A stretch of DNA of 64,000 nt from Zopfochytrium polystomum (lineage: Eukaryota > Chytridiomycota > Chytridiomycetes > Chytridiales > Chytridiaceae). The stretch spans positions 124,001 through 188,000 of the forward strand of contig JAIVFJ010000020.1 in assembly GCA_025765615.1 (NCBI GenBank), in the 5' to 3' direction. Below the pieces are notes generated by a model that was not told where the DNA came from, searched no databases, and was given only the letters and a program-made list of their open reading frames with translations. This document shows, one piece after another, positions 21,015 through 32,900 of the stretch (its first letter is position 1; each line of letters starts with the position of its first letter). The translations under genes were made by a program, and so were the position numbers.

Positions 21015-21810
21015 TTAGCCGGCTTGGGCCACTTGGAGGAAGGTGTAGACGGGGTAGCCGTCGGAGGCGGTGAAGACATGGTAGCAGTCGTCCTTGGTGT
21101 GTGTAACTCGCGAGGATCTAAAGGATCTAAGGTTCTCTTGTGTGGACTACGATCGGGGAAGAGGGGGGGTGGCAAGTAAGGATGGATGATCGGGAAGAGG
21201 TGTTGGAAAATGGAGCGGCAGATGGGCACCTGTGGAACGTCGGTTGGCGGTGACTGTGCACGTTTCGCAACTTGCAGAGTAGTGTTGAAGAGGGCCAGTG
21301 CGACGACTGTGAGGGCAATGGTGCAGGTGGTGAGTAGCCTGCTGGTTGGTGGAAAGGCGATGTGGGACTCTGGAGGCGGGAGGCGCTGGTAGGAAGCGAG
21401 GCGAGGCGGTGGAGGGAGGTGGCGGACAGGCAGAGCAGCGGAGGGGAACGGTGGGCTGTCGCAGACAGGCCCCGTGTGGTGACGGGAGGGATTGCAGTGC
21501 GGAAATCAGGGAAACTTGCAGCTTCACGGGGCTCTTGCTGTTACCGAAAGCAGCGACAGAAGAAACCAGTGCTTCTTCTTCTCCCCAAAGCAATCCGCCC
21601 GCCCAATGGCTGCTCACAGACTGTTCCCTTTGGGATTGGCTCCATGCCTCGACCCACCAACCGAACGGTACGCTCTCTGAGTGCAGCGTCCACATCCAAA
21701 ATCGTGACGGCTCCCGATGTTCGCTCCCTGTGCGGCGAGAGCGTGATGCTCCGCCAGCTCGGTTCTTGAACGAAAGAAGAAAGAAATGCGCTGGGTCGAA
21801 GTGTACAAAA
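21015..21810 (-). CDS. Unresolved multi-exon gene with a transmembrane segment
   Basis: Two stretches show coding character but the full model is not resolved. About 21320-21150 reads a hydrophobic helix (CTIALTVVALALFNTTLQVA) followed by QSPPTDVPQVPICRSIFQHL. About 21110-21015 reads YHVFTASDGYPVYTFLQVAQ and then a stop at 21015, with nearly all third positions G/C. A 44-nt GT...AG intron between them would keep frame. Upstream coding-like sequence (GAVTILDVDAALRE) lies near 21730. Product unknown, probably a single-pass membrane protein. Confidence 0.3.
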
Positions 21811-22439
21811 TATAATCGCTGATGTGCCCTTAGAAAATCATCTCAAAAATCATCGCGATGATGGAAATCAAAACTGCACATCAAACGGTGCCGCCCCTGA
21901 CCTTATTTCTTCCAGACCCCGGTTACGCCGCTGGAAACCATCGCACTGCTAGGTTTTAATCACGCTTTCGGACGCGCTGTACCAAAAACTTCCAAACATC
22001 CCTCCACCTCCCATTCTCTTCCTCTTGACGCTCATTGATCATACATTTTTTCCCTCAAGGTTTCTCGCTCTGGTTCTTGCCGGCACAGTTCCAGCCGTCT
22101 CTCCTCTCCGACCCGACGCGTGTTCCCATTCTGTCTGCACCCAACCAATTGTAAATCTCTCATGCTCTCTCCTTGTTTCCTCGTGGGGAGCTGGTTCGGG
22201 ATTTGAGCGATCTGGGTGCAACGGCTGGGGGGGTTAGGAAGGACGGCATTGGCAGTACGTTGTTTCTTCTTCCAGTTTTGATTATGTGGGTGGGCGAAAG
22301 GGACAAGAAAAGCGTGAAGAAAGGGGCACCTTTGAAATATTTACTTCTCAATCTGCGAACAGCAGACAAAGAAATTTTTTCATTTCGGTTTACGTGTTTC
22401 AGCCCACTTTGGACTGCTTGTCTCCGGGCCGTCCGCTTT

Positions 22440-22514
<75 letters not shown>

Positions 22515-22670
22515 GTCACACTCACTGCTAGTCTCCTGCGCCTCCCGGCATGGAGCAAACACTGCCTTCGGAAAAGAAAGAGGAAAAAAAAAGAAAAAAG
22601 AAGAAACGGAGAGAAAAAAAAAAAAGAAAAAAAGAGGAAACAGAAAAGAAAGCAACCACAAACAGCGCAA
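21811..22670. other. Intergenic with CT microsatellite
   Basis: Contains the CT repeat listed separately and an A/G-rich tract at 22565-22660. No gene seen. Confidence 0.45.
22443..22512. repeat. (CT)n microsatellite
   Basis: About 34 uninterrupted CT units. Apparent ORFs here are repeat translations. Confidence 0.95.
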
Positions 22671-23549
22671 GATGATCAGTGCGTACCTGGACGGCGGGTA
22701 AGGAGGGCTGCGGCGAGGCGTTGACGGCGGCGTGTGTCGGCGGCGGCGGCGTCTTCGAAAAGCGAAGGCGGCGGCTCAAGCAGTCAATCAGTCAATCATT
22801 TCAATCAATCAGCCAGCGGGCAGAAAGTCCTCGCCGCCACCAGTACCGTGCCCCAACAACGATGATGGGTGCCCCGCACCCCATCACGCCCGCCCGCGCG
22901 CGCGCGGCGGCAAATGAACCGCAGCAGGTCTGGGGAGTGGCGGACGTGTCGGTTGAGGATCGATCGACGACAAGACGGACACCCACATGCAATGCAGCAA
23001 AAAGAATGAAAGCAACGCTCACTCAATCTTTTGCCCACCAACCTTCCCAACCGCCTCGATACACAGGCTCTCTGAAAAGGTAGTGCATGTCGCCCCGCAC
23101 GCGCTGACCACCGCCGAAGCAGGTAACAATGAGCCCCCCTTCCCTCTCCGCCCCTTCCTCTTCCTTCCTCTTCGTCCCGACCGCCACACTACCACCACCA
23201 CCACCAACAACCGCGCCTCCGCTTGTCCTCAGCCGGCGCTGCACAAGTGCTGCGGACTGACTCAGCCCACAATGGATGGATTGGGGACAAAATCAACAAA
23301 AAACCAAAAAAAAAAAACAAAAAAAAAAAGGAAGAAAACAATGTTGGTGTAAACAAACGCCACAAGATTGATGGCGTTTGGAACTAACCAGCCACCTGAC
23401 CCTTCACCACAACAGAGACCCTCGCCACCTCGGCCGAGTCGCTCCAGACGCGTCTGTGCGAGCAGCTGAGGTACGCTACACGCCCCGCGCTCGCTCCCTC
23501 CTTCCCCTCCCTCCCCTCCCGCTTCTTCTTCTTCCCGCTTCCCACTTCC

Positions 23550-23581
<32 letters not shown>

Positions 23582-25697
23582 GCTGACCAAACAATAAACA
23601 CTTCCAAACCCAAAAAAAAAAAAAAAAAAAAGCGAAAAGCGGCGCAAGATCGAGTCCCCTTCGGGCCATTACCACCGCGGCCGCGACTGCCAGCACGCTG
23701 CGACGACGACGTGCGCCGAGAACGCCGTGCGCGGCTGGGTCGAGTCGTTTGCCCTCGCGTACGGCGTCAAGTACGCTGTCGCGCTGGTGCCGGCCGTCCT
23801 CGGCGGGCGCGTCGCAAAGAGGTGAGGTGGAGCGAAGAGACGAAAAGAAGACGAAAAAAAAAAACTCGCTGTGATAATAATCCCTTCGCCCAAAGGCCGT
23901 CGATACTGCTGGATCTTGGCGGGCGCGACACGGTCTCGTTTGCGCTGTTTGCCGCCGCGTTTGTCTCGGGGTACAAGGCGCTGCTGTGCAGCATCCGGCG
24001 AATCGTGAGCACTGAACACCCCACCCTTCATCCAAAATCTGTGCATCTGACACCGCCCTCCAGCGCGACAAACCCACCGACGCCCCCGCCGCGTTCCTCG
24101 CGGGAGCCGCCGCCGGCGGCCTCTCGCTCCTCCTCGACACAAACAGCTCCCGCCGGCTCATGATCGCCCTCTACCTCACAACCCGGACCGCGCACTCTGC
24201 GTGCCGGTGGCTCTGGATGCGGGTCGTGCGACGGTACGCGTTCGGCCGCGCATGCGAGTCGGTTGCCGCTGTCGCGGAGATGCGGGAGCGGGACCGCGAG
24301 GCGGAGGGTCGGGGGAAGCCGGCGGCGGCGGAGGCGGCCGCGGGGGCGAAGACGAAGACGGTGGCGGTGAGGGAGGACGAGGAGACGGCAGGGGAGAGGA
24401 CGGCGCGCGGGTGGGTGAGGGCGGCGATGGGGGCTGCGATCATGATGGCGTCGAGCAGCCAGATCTTGGGGGCGTACTTATTGGCGCCCGAGTCGCTGAA
24501 CGTGAGGACTCCCTTTTTTTTTCTTTTTTTTTTTTCTTTCTCCCACTGACCCTCCCAGCGATGCACAGCCCTCGTACCTTTCGTTCCTCCTGACGCACGG
24601 AGGCTTCCGTAGCCTCGTGCCAGGCGCCGGACGCGAGTACCACGCCATGGTCAGCGAGTTTACCAAAGCCGCGACCTCTGGGCAGCTTCCCAGCGCGCTG
24701 CTGCCGTCGTCGCGCTCGTCGGACCACGCCGCCGCGCTCGCCGCAGCGATCCCGGAGGGCTACCCGACGGCGCTGGCGGTGCCGTACGCGGAGCTGTTGA
24801 TGAGAGGCGTGAGAGGGACGTCGTCGGCGGAGGGCCGGCGGATGGTCATGTGCAGCGTGATCCACCCGCGCGAAGCCACGTGCGAGCAGTACTTTGTAGG
24901 CGAGGTCGGGAGAGAGTGGGGGAGGGCCGTGGCGCTGTACGGCCCGCTGAACGTCGTTGAGTAATCGTCTCGCTGCTATTCATTTCCTCTGCTCTTTGTT
25001 TGCCGATTCCGCTCGGCCATCTCACACACCCACTCCTCCCCTTTCCGGTCAGGTCATGACGCTCCTCACCCGCGGCCCCGCCCGCCTCCTCGCCAACCCG
25101 CTCCGCACGCTGCGCTCGCTGCTCCTCTCGACGCTGCGGTCCTCCGCGTTCCTGACGCTGTACTGCACCAGCGGGTACTACACGCAGTGCGCGCTGCGGC
25201 GGCTGGCGGGGCGCGACGCGCGGTGGATGTACTACGTGTACGGCTTGGTGGCCGGCGCGGCGGTGATGGTTGAGGCACCGGGGAGGCGGCTCGAGCTTGG
25301 GTTGTACTGCCTGCCGCGCGCAGTCGAGAGCTTTTGGAATTGTGGCGTTCAGTGGGGGTGGTGGAGGAACGTGCCGTGAGTGTTGGGCGAGGGGCTGCTG
25401 TTTTTCCTTTTTTGACGTTGTGGACTAACTCACGAACGGGCACGGGTTGCCAGCCGGGGCGAGGCGATCTACTTTAGCATTGCGACGGGAGTGCTGATGG
25501 CGCTGTACCAGATGGACACCGAGACGATTCCTTCTGGGTAAGCGAAACCAACCCGTTCCGTCCTGAAGCACATACTTCTTTCTGAACCTTCCTACAAATA
25601 CGCGCATTCACCCGCACACATCTCGACACGCACTCCCGTACGCTCCGCAACGCGCAGCTACCGTAAAGTAATGTACAGGCTGTTTGGAGTAAACTAG
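22671..25697 (+). CDS. TMEM135-like membrane protein, copy 1
   Basis: Exons: 22671-22698 (start uncertain), 23067-23122, 23416-23470, 23633-23821, 23896-24004, 24064-24501, 24569-24955, 25053-25375, 25454-25537 and 25658-25697. From exon 2 on, phases are consistent and eight homologous exons match copy 2, five of them in exact length. The N-terminal Cys-rich motif CQHAATTTC precedes GWVESF. Several hydrophobic helices follow, with family blocks LMIALYLTTRTAH, SYLSFLLTHGGFRSLVPGAG, MCSVIHPREATCEQYF and APGRRLELGLYCLPRAVESFWNCGVQWGWW. TMEM135-type proteins act at peroxisomes, mitochondria and lipid droplets in animals; the fungal role is unknown. Exon 4's acceptor follows an A20 run instead of pyrimidines. 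Confidence 0.8.
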
Positions 25698-26968
25698 ATG
25701 CCCATTGCCGCACCCACATATGCGGCAAGTTTTTTTTGTGGTTTGTTTCCTACATACTTTCTCTTCTGTTATTTGTTTGGACCATCCCTCTTCCTCTATG
25801 TCGGTCGCTATTTTCGTCGTTCCACGCGGTTACGGTGACTCTCTCTTTTATGTAGTTTTGTAAGTCTCCTCTTTCTTCTTCTTTGATTGGGTTTTGGTCG
25901 CTTTTTGCTGTAATAGCGAGCCAGTTTCTCCTTTTTCTCGAGGTTTCACTTCGTGGTACCCTTCCCTTTTTGTTGGCTGTGTGCCCTTTGAGTCCCCCAC
26001 GACCCAAACGTTAAATATAGTTGACTGCGTCAATTCGAACAAAAAAAATCATGACCGACAAACAGGCAGCCAGACAGAAGGACAGACGGACAGAGCCCTC
26101 ACCAGAGTCGGCTTCCCCCACGACGACGACGGGCGGTCGTCGTTGCGTCCGTGCGCCGCAGCCTGCCGCCACCGCCAAGTTCTTCCATCAGTAGTGCTCG
26201 ATGCGGACTCAGAGCCCGCGGCAGTCCGGGCCGTAAAGGCGAGGGCGCTGGAGCACGCGCAACGAGAGGGCAAGGAGGACGTTGTGCGCTGGAGGGAACA
26301 GCACTGCCTGGGTTGAGAAACTCGATGATGGTTAGGGCCAGTTGTGAGCCAGCTGGTTTTCCATCCAACAATCTGTTTCTACAACTGGCAAGCTCTTGGC
26401 AGTTCTTGTGAGTCGTGCCGCATGGATACACGACCCCCACGAGTACGCGCGTGAGAGGATAGTTATGACTGCGTGGATGACCTGTGTCTTTTTTAAGTGA
26501 TGCTTGATGGTGAAGTCGTCAGTGACGCCAAATTCCTTCCACTTCGGGTGGGTGAGCGAGAAGCCACACCATTTTGGTAGCAGTCACGGTGTGTGAGCCC
26601 AATAGTTGGAGCTCAGCTGCTGTTGTTGTTGTTGTTCCCTGCTCTGGCTGTTTGATGAAAAACGTCGTTTATTTATTTGCCACATGTTCCCACACCATCA
26701 GCTTTATTTGTCGCGTGAGCGCTTCGAGCGCTTCAATTCCAATCCCCATCGATCGCACGCTACGCCTCCCCCACGTGACCCCGCTGCATTCTTTCCTTTT
26801 TTCCGGACCAAATCCAACAGGGGAAACGAGAAAAAAAAGGGGAAAAAAAAAAAAAAAGAAAAAAAAACTAGAAAAGAAAAAGAAAAAAAAGGAGCAACCG
26901 ACCGACCAATCCCGTCGTGGTCGTCCCGTGTCCGCGAGCAACAGCGATCTGGGTGGTTGGCGCTCACG
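25698..26968. other. Intergenic between the tandem TMEM135-like genes
   Basis: Mostly non-coding. A short plus-strand stretch at about 26205-26317 reads AQREGKEDVVRWREQHC before a stop and may be a decayed ankyrin-like tail. A/G-rich tracts lie at 26826-26890. Confidence 0.4.
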
Positions 26969-29856
26969 ATGACGTCCTTGGCAGGCGACGCCCTCGCGTC
27001 GGGCGGCGCCATCTCCGCCATCAACCTTAACCTCTACGAAAAGTATGCTTACGCTTTCTTTCTTACCCCTTACGCTTATTCAAGTCATCCCACCCCCCCC
27101 TTTATTCGCGCTCACTTACCCGCCATCATTATTCACCCACCCGCTCGCATGCCTGCCCCGTATCCCCGCCCGCAACTCCTTGATCTGACCACCATATTCC
27201 TTCCCCACACCTCGAAACGCCGCGTCTTCGCTCTCGCCAAATGGCCGTCCAAAACGCTGCACCCATCCCAGCTTCATCGAAAGCATTGCGCAGGTGATGT
27301 CGCGTGCCCTTACGGACGAAGAAACAGGTGCTTTTCGTTCTCAATCTTGTCGTGCCACTCTCGTCTCCCCGCACGATCGGTTGATCTGACAGCGACTCCT
27401 CCAACCCTTTCCCGGATGATCTCGCTCGCCACATTTCCCCCCTCAACAGAAAAACTCCTCTCGTCTTTCGAGTCGATCCAAGCGAGGCTGCGCGTGCTGT
27501 CGAGGTGAAGGCTAGAAAGCTCGACCTGAGCCTTACCAATTGACTTGCTTTGTTTTTGTTGTTCGCGCGTGCAGCGAGAACCTCCGACGGTTGGAGGCCG
27601 AGGCCCACGCGCGGCGGCCGTTCTGCAAGCACAAGGGAACCTGCACCACGAACGCGTTTAGGGGATGGGTGAAGTCGTTTGGAATTGTTTACTCGGTCAA
27701 GTATGCCTTGTCGTTTGTGCCGGCGTTGATAACGGGTCAGATTTACCGCAAGTAAGACGGGGGCGAGCTCGGTTTTCATCTGGAGGAAGTGGTTGATGTT
27801 TTGACACCGCGCAGGCCCTCGACTCTCATAAAGATCGGCGGCAAGGACACGATCTCGTTTGCACTGTTCATGTCGTCCTTCATTTCAAGTTACAAGGGCT
27901 TCCTCTGCCTTTTCCGTCGCTTGGTGAGGCAGCTTTCCTTTGCCCTTTCGAGGAGAGTCCCCCGCCAAATGCATGTCTAATGCGCTTTGCATTTCAGCGC
28001 GGCAAGTCCGATAGCCTGAACGCGTTCTTTGCCGGCTGCATCGCGGGCACGACCATCTTCCTCGACTCCAACCCGTCGCGGCGACTCATGATCGCGCTCT
28101 ACCTTTCCACCCGGACGGGCCATTTTATCTTTCGCTGGCTGTGGATGCGCTACCTCCAAAAGTTCATCTTTGGCCACGCCAAACCCGTGATCGGCCTCGA
28201 GGAACTGCGCCACCAGGACCACATTGCGTCCCTGAAGCCCGCGCCTGGATCGCCTGCCGTCCGGCCGCGCTCCAAAATGCCTCGGCAGCTGGCTGCGACC
28301 TCGACGACGAGCGAGGCTGCTCCGACAGCCGGGTCGCCGCTCTCAAAGTCTGTTGCAGTACCCGCTTCGACACCCGCCGGACACCACAAGCCGCAGCACC
28401 AGCAGCATCAACACCATACACATCACCGAAGTCACAGGAAAGGCGGGAGCACGGGCGGTCGACCTGTGCGGCGCAGCGATGACGACGGTGGCGACGCCGA
28501 CGAAGACGACTACGACGAGGACGACGTGGAGTACCTAAAAGTGGACGGCGCGGCGGAGACGGTCAGCTCCGACGGGTACAAGCAGCGAGAAAAGCAGCGA
28601 AACGTGGAGAAGAAAATTTTGAACTTTCGATCAAACTTGCGGTCGGCGATGGGGACCCTTGTCATGATGATTTCGAGCAGTCAGATTTTGGCCGCGTACT
28701 TGTGGTACCAAAATACGCTGAATGTAAGCCTACTTACTTGGCCCGACGAGCTGGGGCCGGATTCTTGTTGTTAATCACTTACGCTATCACTGCCCTCCCA
28801 CCTTGATTAGCGTTCCTATCTCTCCTTCCTTCTCACCCACGGCGGCTTCCGTAGCCTTGTCCCCGGCGCCGGACGCGAGTACCTCAAGATGGTCGGCGAA
28901 TTTGCAAAGTCAGCCACGAGCGGAATCTCGTCGCAGTACCTTCGGCTGCCGGAGGACCCGCTCAGCCCGCCGCCTCTCTTCGAGTCGATGGTGCCGCCGG
29001 GGTACCCGACGGAACTGGCGCAGCCGTTTGCGGACCTGCTGACGGAGCATCCGCACAAGATGATCATGTGCAGCATGGTGCACCCGCACGACCTGACGTG
29101 CGAGGGGAGGCTCTTTGGCGAGTTTGGAAAGGAGTGGTGGAGAGCGATGGCGCTGTACGCGCCGTTGAACGCCGTTGAGTGAAAATCCGCTTCTCGTGTT
29201 CGACGCTCTTCACTGTAACTTATTTTCTCTTCCCGCCATCCATTCCCTTGCAGATCATGGCCCTCATATTCCGCGGTCCCGCCGGCATCCTGCGCAAGCC
29301 CCGCCGCTTCCTCGTCAGCTTCATCAAGTCGACGCTGCGCTCAACCCTCTTCCTGACTGCGTACTGCACGATCGCAAACTACGTGCCGTGCAAGCTCCGC
29401 AACTGGTTCGGACGCGACCGCACGTGGTTCTACTACGTGAACGGGCTGGTCGCCGGCTCGATGGTCATGATCGAGGCGCCCGGACGGCGCTTGGAGCTCG
29501 GCATGTACTGCCTGCCGAGGGCCATCGAGAGCTTTTGGAATTGCGGTGTCGAGTGGGGGTGGTGGAGGCATATCCCGTGAGTTTTTATTTTGTGCTGTTT
29601 TGAAGGTCGTCTTATACCCTACCCCCCAACCTCCCTCCCACTTCTTCCCCAGTGGTGGTGAAGGCATCTACTTTTGCCTGGCCACCGGCGTGCTTATGAC
29701 TCTCTACCAGCAAGACCCTGAGACGATTCTGGACGGGTAAGGACATCTTTTCTCTCCATGCCCAGTTCACGGGAGCAGTGCCCTCTTCTCTTATTCCCAT
29801 TTTCAACCATCTTTAGGTACCGGAAAGTCATGTACCGCTTCTTTGGAATCAACTGA
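26969..29856 (+). CDS. TMEM135-like membrane protein, copy 2
   Basis: Ten exons: 26969-27042, 27272-27327, 27450-27504, 27575-27751, 27815-27923, 27998-28723, 28811-29173, 29254-29576, 29653-29736 and 29817-29856. They total 2007 nt (668 aa), all phases matching. The start ATG opens MTSLAGDALASGG. The Cys/His motif CKHKGTC heads a GWVKSF helix; conserved blocks are RRLMIALYLSTRTGH, SYLSFLLTHGGFRSLVPGAG, MCSMVHPHDLTCE and APGRRLELGMYCLPRAIESFWNC. A long His/Asp/Glu-rich linker (about residues 230-330), absent from copy 1, sits in exon 6. Both copies use a GTTGAG donor after exon 7. Probably an organelle membrane protein of the TMEM135 family. Confidence 0.9.
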
Positions 29857-30825
29857 TGACCCGCTCTGTGGAGGATGTTTGCTGTTTGGTGTGGGACCGA
29901 GTGGGGGGTGGGAAGGTGGAGCTGAGGATACTGTCTGTCGCGGCCTGCGGATTCTTGTTTCTCTCTTCTCTTTTTTGCCCCTCTTTCGCAGTTGCTGTGT
30001 TTTTTTTCTCCTTTTTGTTCGTTCTCATAAGCTGCGAAACCAGTCGCGGACGCAGGGATTCTTTCGCACGCTGGTCAAGTGAAGGCGATGGGTTTTGAAA
30101 GCGCGTCTAGAGGTGTTTTTGGTGGAGTGGGGCGGTATGTGCGTTGAGCAAGCGAGGTTGCGAGTTGGCGGATCGTATAAGTATCGTCTTTACCTCTCGT
30201 TGCTTTGTTATCAACGTCGGCGGTTGCTCCGATTCTGCGCTGTGCTCACTTCAGTGGGCCAGCCCTAATGGCCGTCTTTTAACTCACGCCAGCAACCAGC
30301 GTCCGAAGTGTTACGCCCAATTTCGCCAGGTAGCTTTGCAACTTGGCTGGTACGCCTTCAAACCGGCGGAGCAAGGCGGTTTTCCACACCAAAGCCACAC
30401 TTGAAATGCCGACAAGTCCACTGCCTCATCCGATCCGTTTCGGTTTGGGCAGCACCGCCGCCTCCCTCCACCGCCATGACTGCCGCAACCAGGCCGTGCA
30501 TTGCTTGCCACCGCCGCTGCTGTTGATGCTACTGCTTCCAGATCGGCCGCCGAAGCACCAGAGCAGATACATCTCTTACCACCACAAACTTCCCCGCCAC
30601 ACGCTGTGCCTCGACCGGCCGCTAGGTCACCGCGCCTCCAGCACCGTTCGCGGCCAGACGCCGTGCCGCCTCGCCGCGCTCGCGGGCCTCTTACAGACTT
30701 GTTCTCCTGCAACCGCCGCGGCGACACGGCGATGGACACACTAGTTTCGTATCGTCTGTCAAATCATCGTTGGATCAGATTTTCTCGATTTCTACAGCTC
30801 AGCCTAACCCCCGACCTTCCACAAA
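29857..30825. other. Intergenic
   Basis: T-rich 3' flank of the TMEM135-like gene, then GC-rich sequence with no motif-bearing ORF. No gene supported. Confidence 0.4.
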
Positions 30826-31980
30826 ATGAACAAAATAACAAAATACCCCACCCCCAGCCGCACCCTCAACGTCCCCGAATCCGCGGCCCCGCGCGACATC
30901 CGCGCCAGCTACCTCGCCATCACGCTCGAGACGCACCCGGACCGCATCCCGGCGACAACGGGCGCGACCGAGCGCGCAAGGCGGCTGGCCGAGTTCCACC
31001 GCGCCAAGGAGGCGTACGAGGTGCTAAGGGACGCGGGGCGCCGCGCCGCGTACGATTTGCAGCTGCTCGGCGCGCGTGGGGGGTTTGCGACGGGAGCGGG
31101 GGCCGCCGGGGCGTGGACGTGGGCGGCGGCGACGGCGCCCGGGTTCGAGGCGTGGAGCAGCGCGTCGGGGGTCCCGCCGTCGTGGGAGGCGGCGGCGGCC
31201 GCCGCCGCCGCTGCTGGAGCCGGGACCCGGCGCGAGTGGGAGGACGACGACGGCTTTGGCGGCGGGGGTGCGGGTGGTGGGGCCCACACCGTGGAAGTGG
31301 ACCATGAGAACGAGGCGGCGACGACGGTGTTTGGGCGGCAGGTGAAGCTGCTGTACGTGTGGTTCGCGGTGGTGTGGGGCGCGGTCGGCGCGGTGGTCGG
31401 TACGGGGCTGGTGTGGTACTCGGTGGCGGTCGACGGGCGGCCGGCAGGGGAAACACTGGACGGCTCCGAGCCGGCGCCGGTGCCGTGGTACTTGGTGCCG
31501 CGCGGGCCGCTGGCGGATGCGGCGCGCGCTGCTGCCGAGCGGAGACGGCGAGCCGCTGCCGGCGGCGGCGGCGGGGTGGACGCTGCAATGTGGGTCGAGG
31601 TGCCGCCGGCGCAGGCGGTTGTTGGGAGGGACCCTGTGGCGGGTGGGCGGACGGTCCGGAGGACGTACCCGTACGCGGTGAGGAAGCGGGATGCGGGCGG
31701 ACCGGCGGATGCGAGCGAGGGCGGCGGCGGCGGCGGGCGGGCAGTACCAGGGTCGTCGGCGGAGGCGGCGGCCGCGACCGCGGCAACGACGCGGCGGGCC
31801 GCCGAGGCCAAGGCTGACGCTGCGCGGAAGCCGGACGGGGGAGGGGGCGAGGAGGACGGCGAGGAGCGCGTGCTGGTCGTGGACGAGCGGATCACGGCGT
31901 GGATGCGCGAGGCGCAGAAGCGGAGCTTGCGGACGGCGGCGAGGGTCGCGCAGCAGCGCGAGCAGCCGCGACCACGGTAG
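30826..31980 (+). CDS. J-domain protein with transmembrane segment (DNAJC30-like)
   Basis: Single exon, 384 aa. The J domain spans about residues 10-78, with HPD at 37-39 (LETHPDRIP) and RAKEAYEVLRDAGRRAAYD in helices III-IV. A Gly/Ala-rich linker follows, then one membrane helix (about residues 172-200, LLYVWFAVVWGAVGAVVGTG) and a long basic Ala/Gly-rich C-terminus. J domain plus a single downstream helix is the DNAJC30 layout (mitochondrial inner membrane), but the sequence is too biased to settle the orthologue. J proteins stimulate Hsp70 ATPase. The larger minus-strand frames are shadows of its GC-rich codons. An AATAAA word at 32057 may be the poly-A signal. Confidence 0.8.
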   Translation: MNKITKYPTPSRTLNVPESAAPRDIRASYLAITLETHPDRIPATTGATERARRLAEFHRAKEAYEVLRDAGRRAAYDLQLLGARGGFATGAGAAGAWTWAAATAPGFEAWSSASGVPPSWEAAAAAAAAAGAGTRREWEDDDGFGGGGAGGGAHTVEVDHENEAATTVFGRQVKLLYVWFAVVWGAVGAVVGTGLVWYSVAVDGRPAGETLDGSEPAPVPWYLVPRGPLADAARAAAERRRRAAAGGGGGVDAAMWVEVPPAQAVVGRDPVAGGRTVRRTYPYAVRKRDAGGPADASEGGGGGGRAVPGSSAEAAAATAATTRRAAEAKADAARKPDGGGGEEDGEERVLVVDERITAWMREAQKRSLRTAARVAQQREQPRPR

Positions 31981-32529
31981 TATCTCGGATTGTGTTGTGG
32001 TGCCCAGGAAAACCCTCCCATTTCGGTTGTACCGTGCGGGGGCGTTCGGCAACCAGAAATAAACGGCACTGAATGCGTGTATTTTACCAACCCCTTTTCA
32101 AAGACAGAGTGTGTGGGAAGACCCTACCTTTAACCGAGGATGGATCTACAACAGCTTTTGCTCGGGTAAAGTTGGGGTACGTATCGCTCTCAAGTGGAAT
32201 TGACCGTGGTGCGGCGCTGTATGGTGCGGCGCTGCAACGTGAAGTAGTTGCTGGCACGGCCCGGCACATTTGATTTTGTGTGTGTTGTGTTGATGCGCCA
32301 GGTGCACCGCCACCCGGTTGAAGGCTGGCGCACTTGATGAGTCGACGGCGCGGAATGGTAACGACAACGGGTCTGAGCAGCATGCCGCGCGTTTCGACAA
32401 GGGTGTGTTCGTACGGGGGTGTAGGGGCGACCGGGCTTTGGGAAGGGATCCAGATAAGAGCTGGGTTGAAGCAACTCTTGCGTGCCACGCTGGAAGGACA
32501 AGGAAGACCCAGCCGAGTCAGAAAGAGAG

Positions 32530-32623
<94 letters not shown>

Positions 32624-32804
32624 TAGAGTGAGTGAGTGAGATTGCGACAGGGGTAGAGACAGGCGTGGTCTGAAGCACTTTATCTGAAACGGGAAATGTA
32701 TATAAAAAAGGGAGAAAGCGTTTTGGAGGGACAGACAGGGACGGGCGAGACGCAGACCGAGAGACAGACAGGAAAAATGGAAAAGAAGAAAGAAAGCACA
32801 GGAC

Positions 32805-32836
<32 letters not shown>

Positions 32837-32900
32837 GGTGAGAGGGAGAGAGACAAATTTCGCCATTCGCGGAAGAAGAAAAGAACGACGTCCTTTCGCA
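31981..32900. other. Intergenic with compound microsatellite
   Basis: Promoter side of the Ras gene. It contains the GA/GT compound repeat at 32527-32620 and a GA run at about 32808-32836. Confidence 0.5.
32527..32620. repeat. Compound (GA)n(GT)n microsatellite
   Basis: About 28 GA units are followed directly by about 19 GT units. Confidence 0.95.

Noticed and set aside
22443..22512. CRISPR-like or coding repeat
   Set aside because: Dinucleotide microsatellite with no spacers; ORFs are Ser-Leu or Arg-Glu repeat translations. The same applies to 32527-32620, 38050-38165 and 63843-64000.
30909..32090. 393-aa and 342-aa minus-strand frames
   Set aside because: Shadows of the GC-rich J-protein gene; composition is Pro/Ala/Ser/Arg translation of GC-rich codons.
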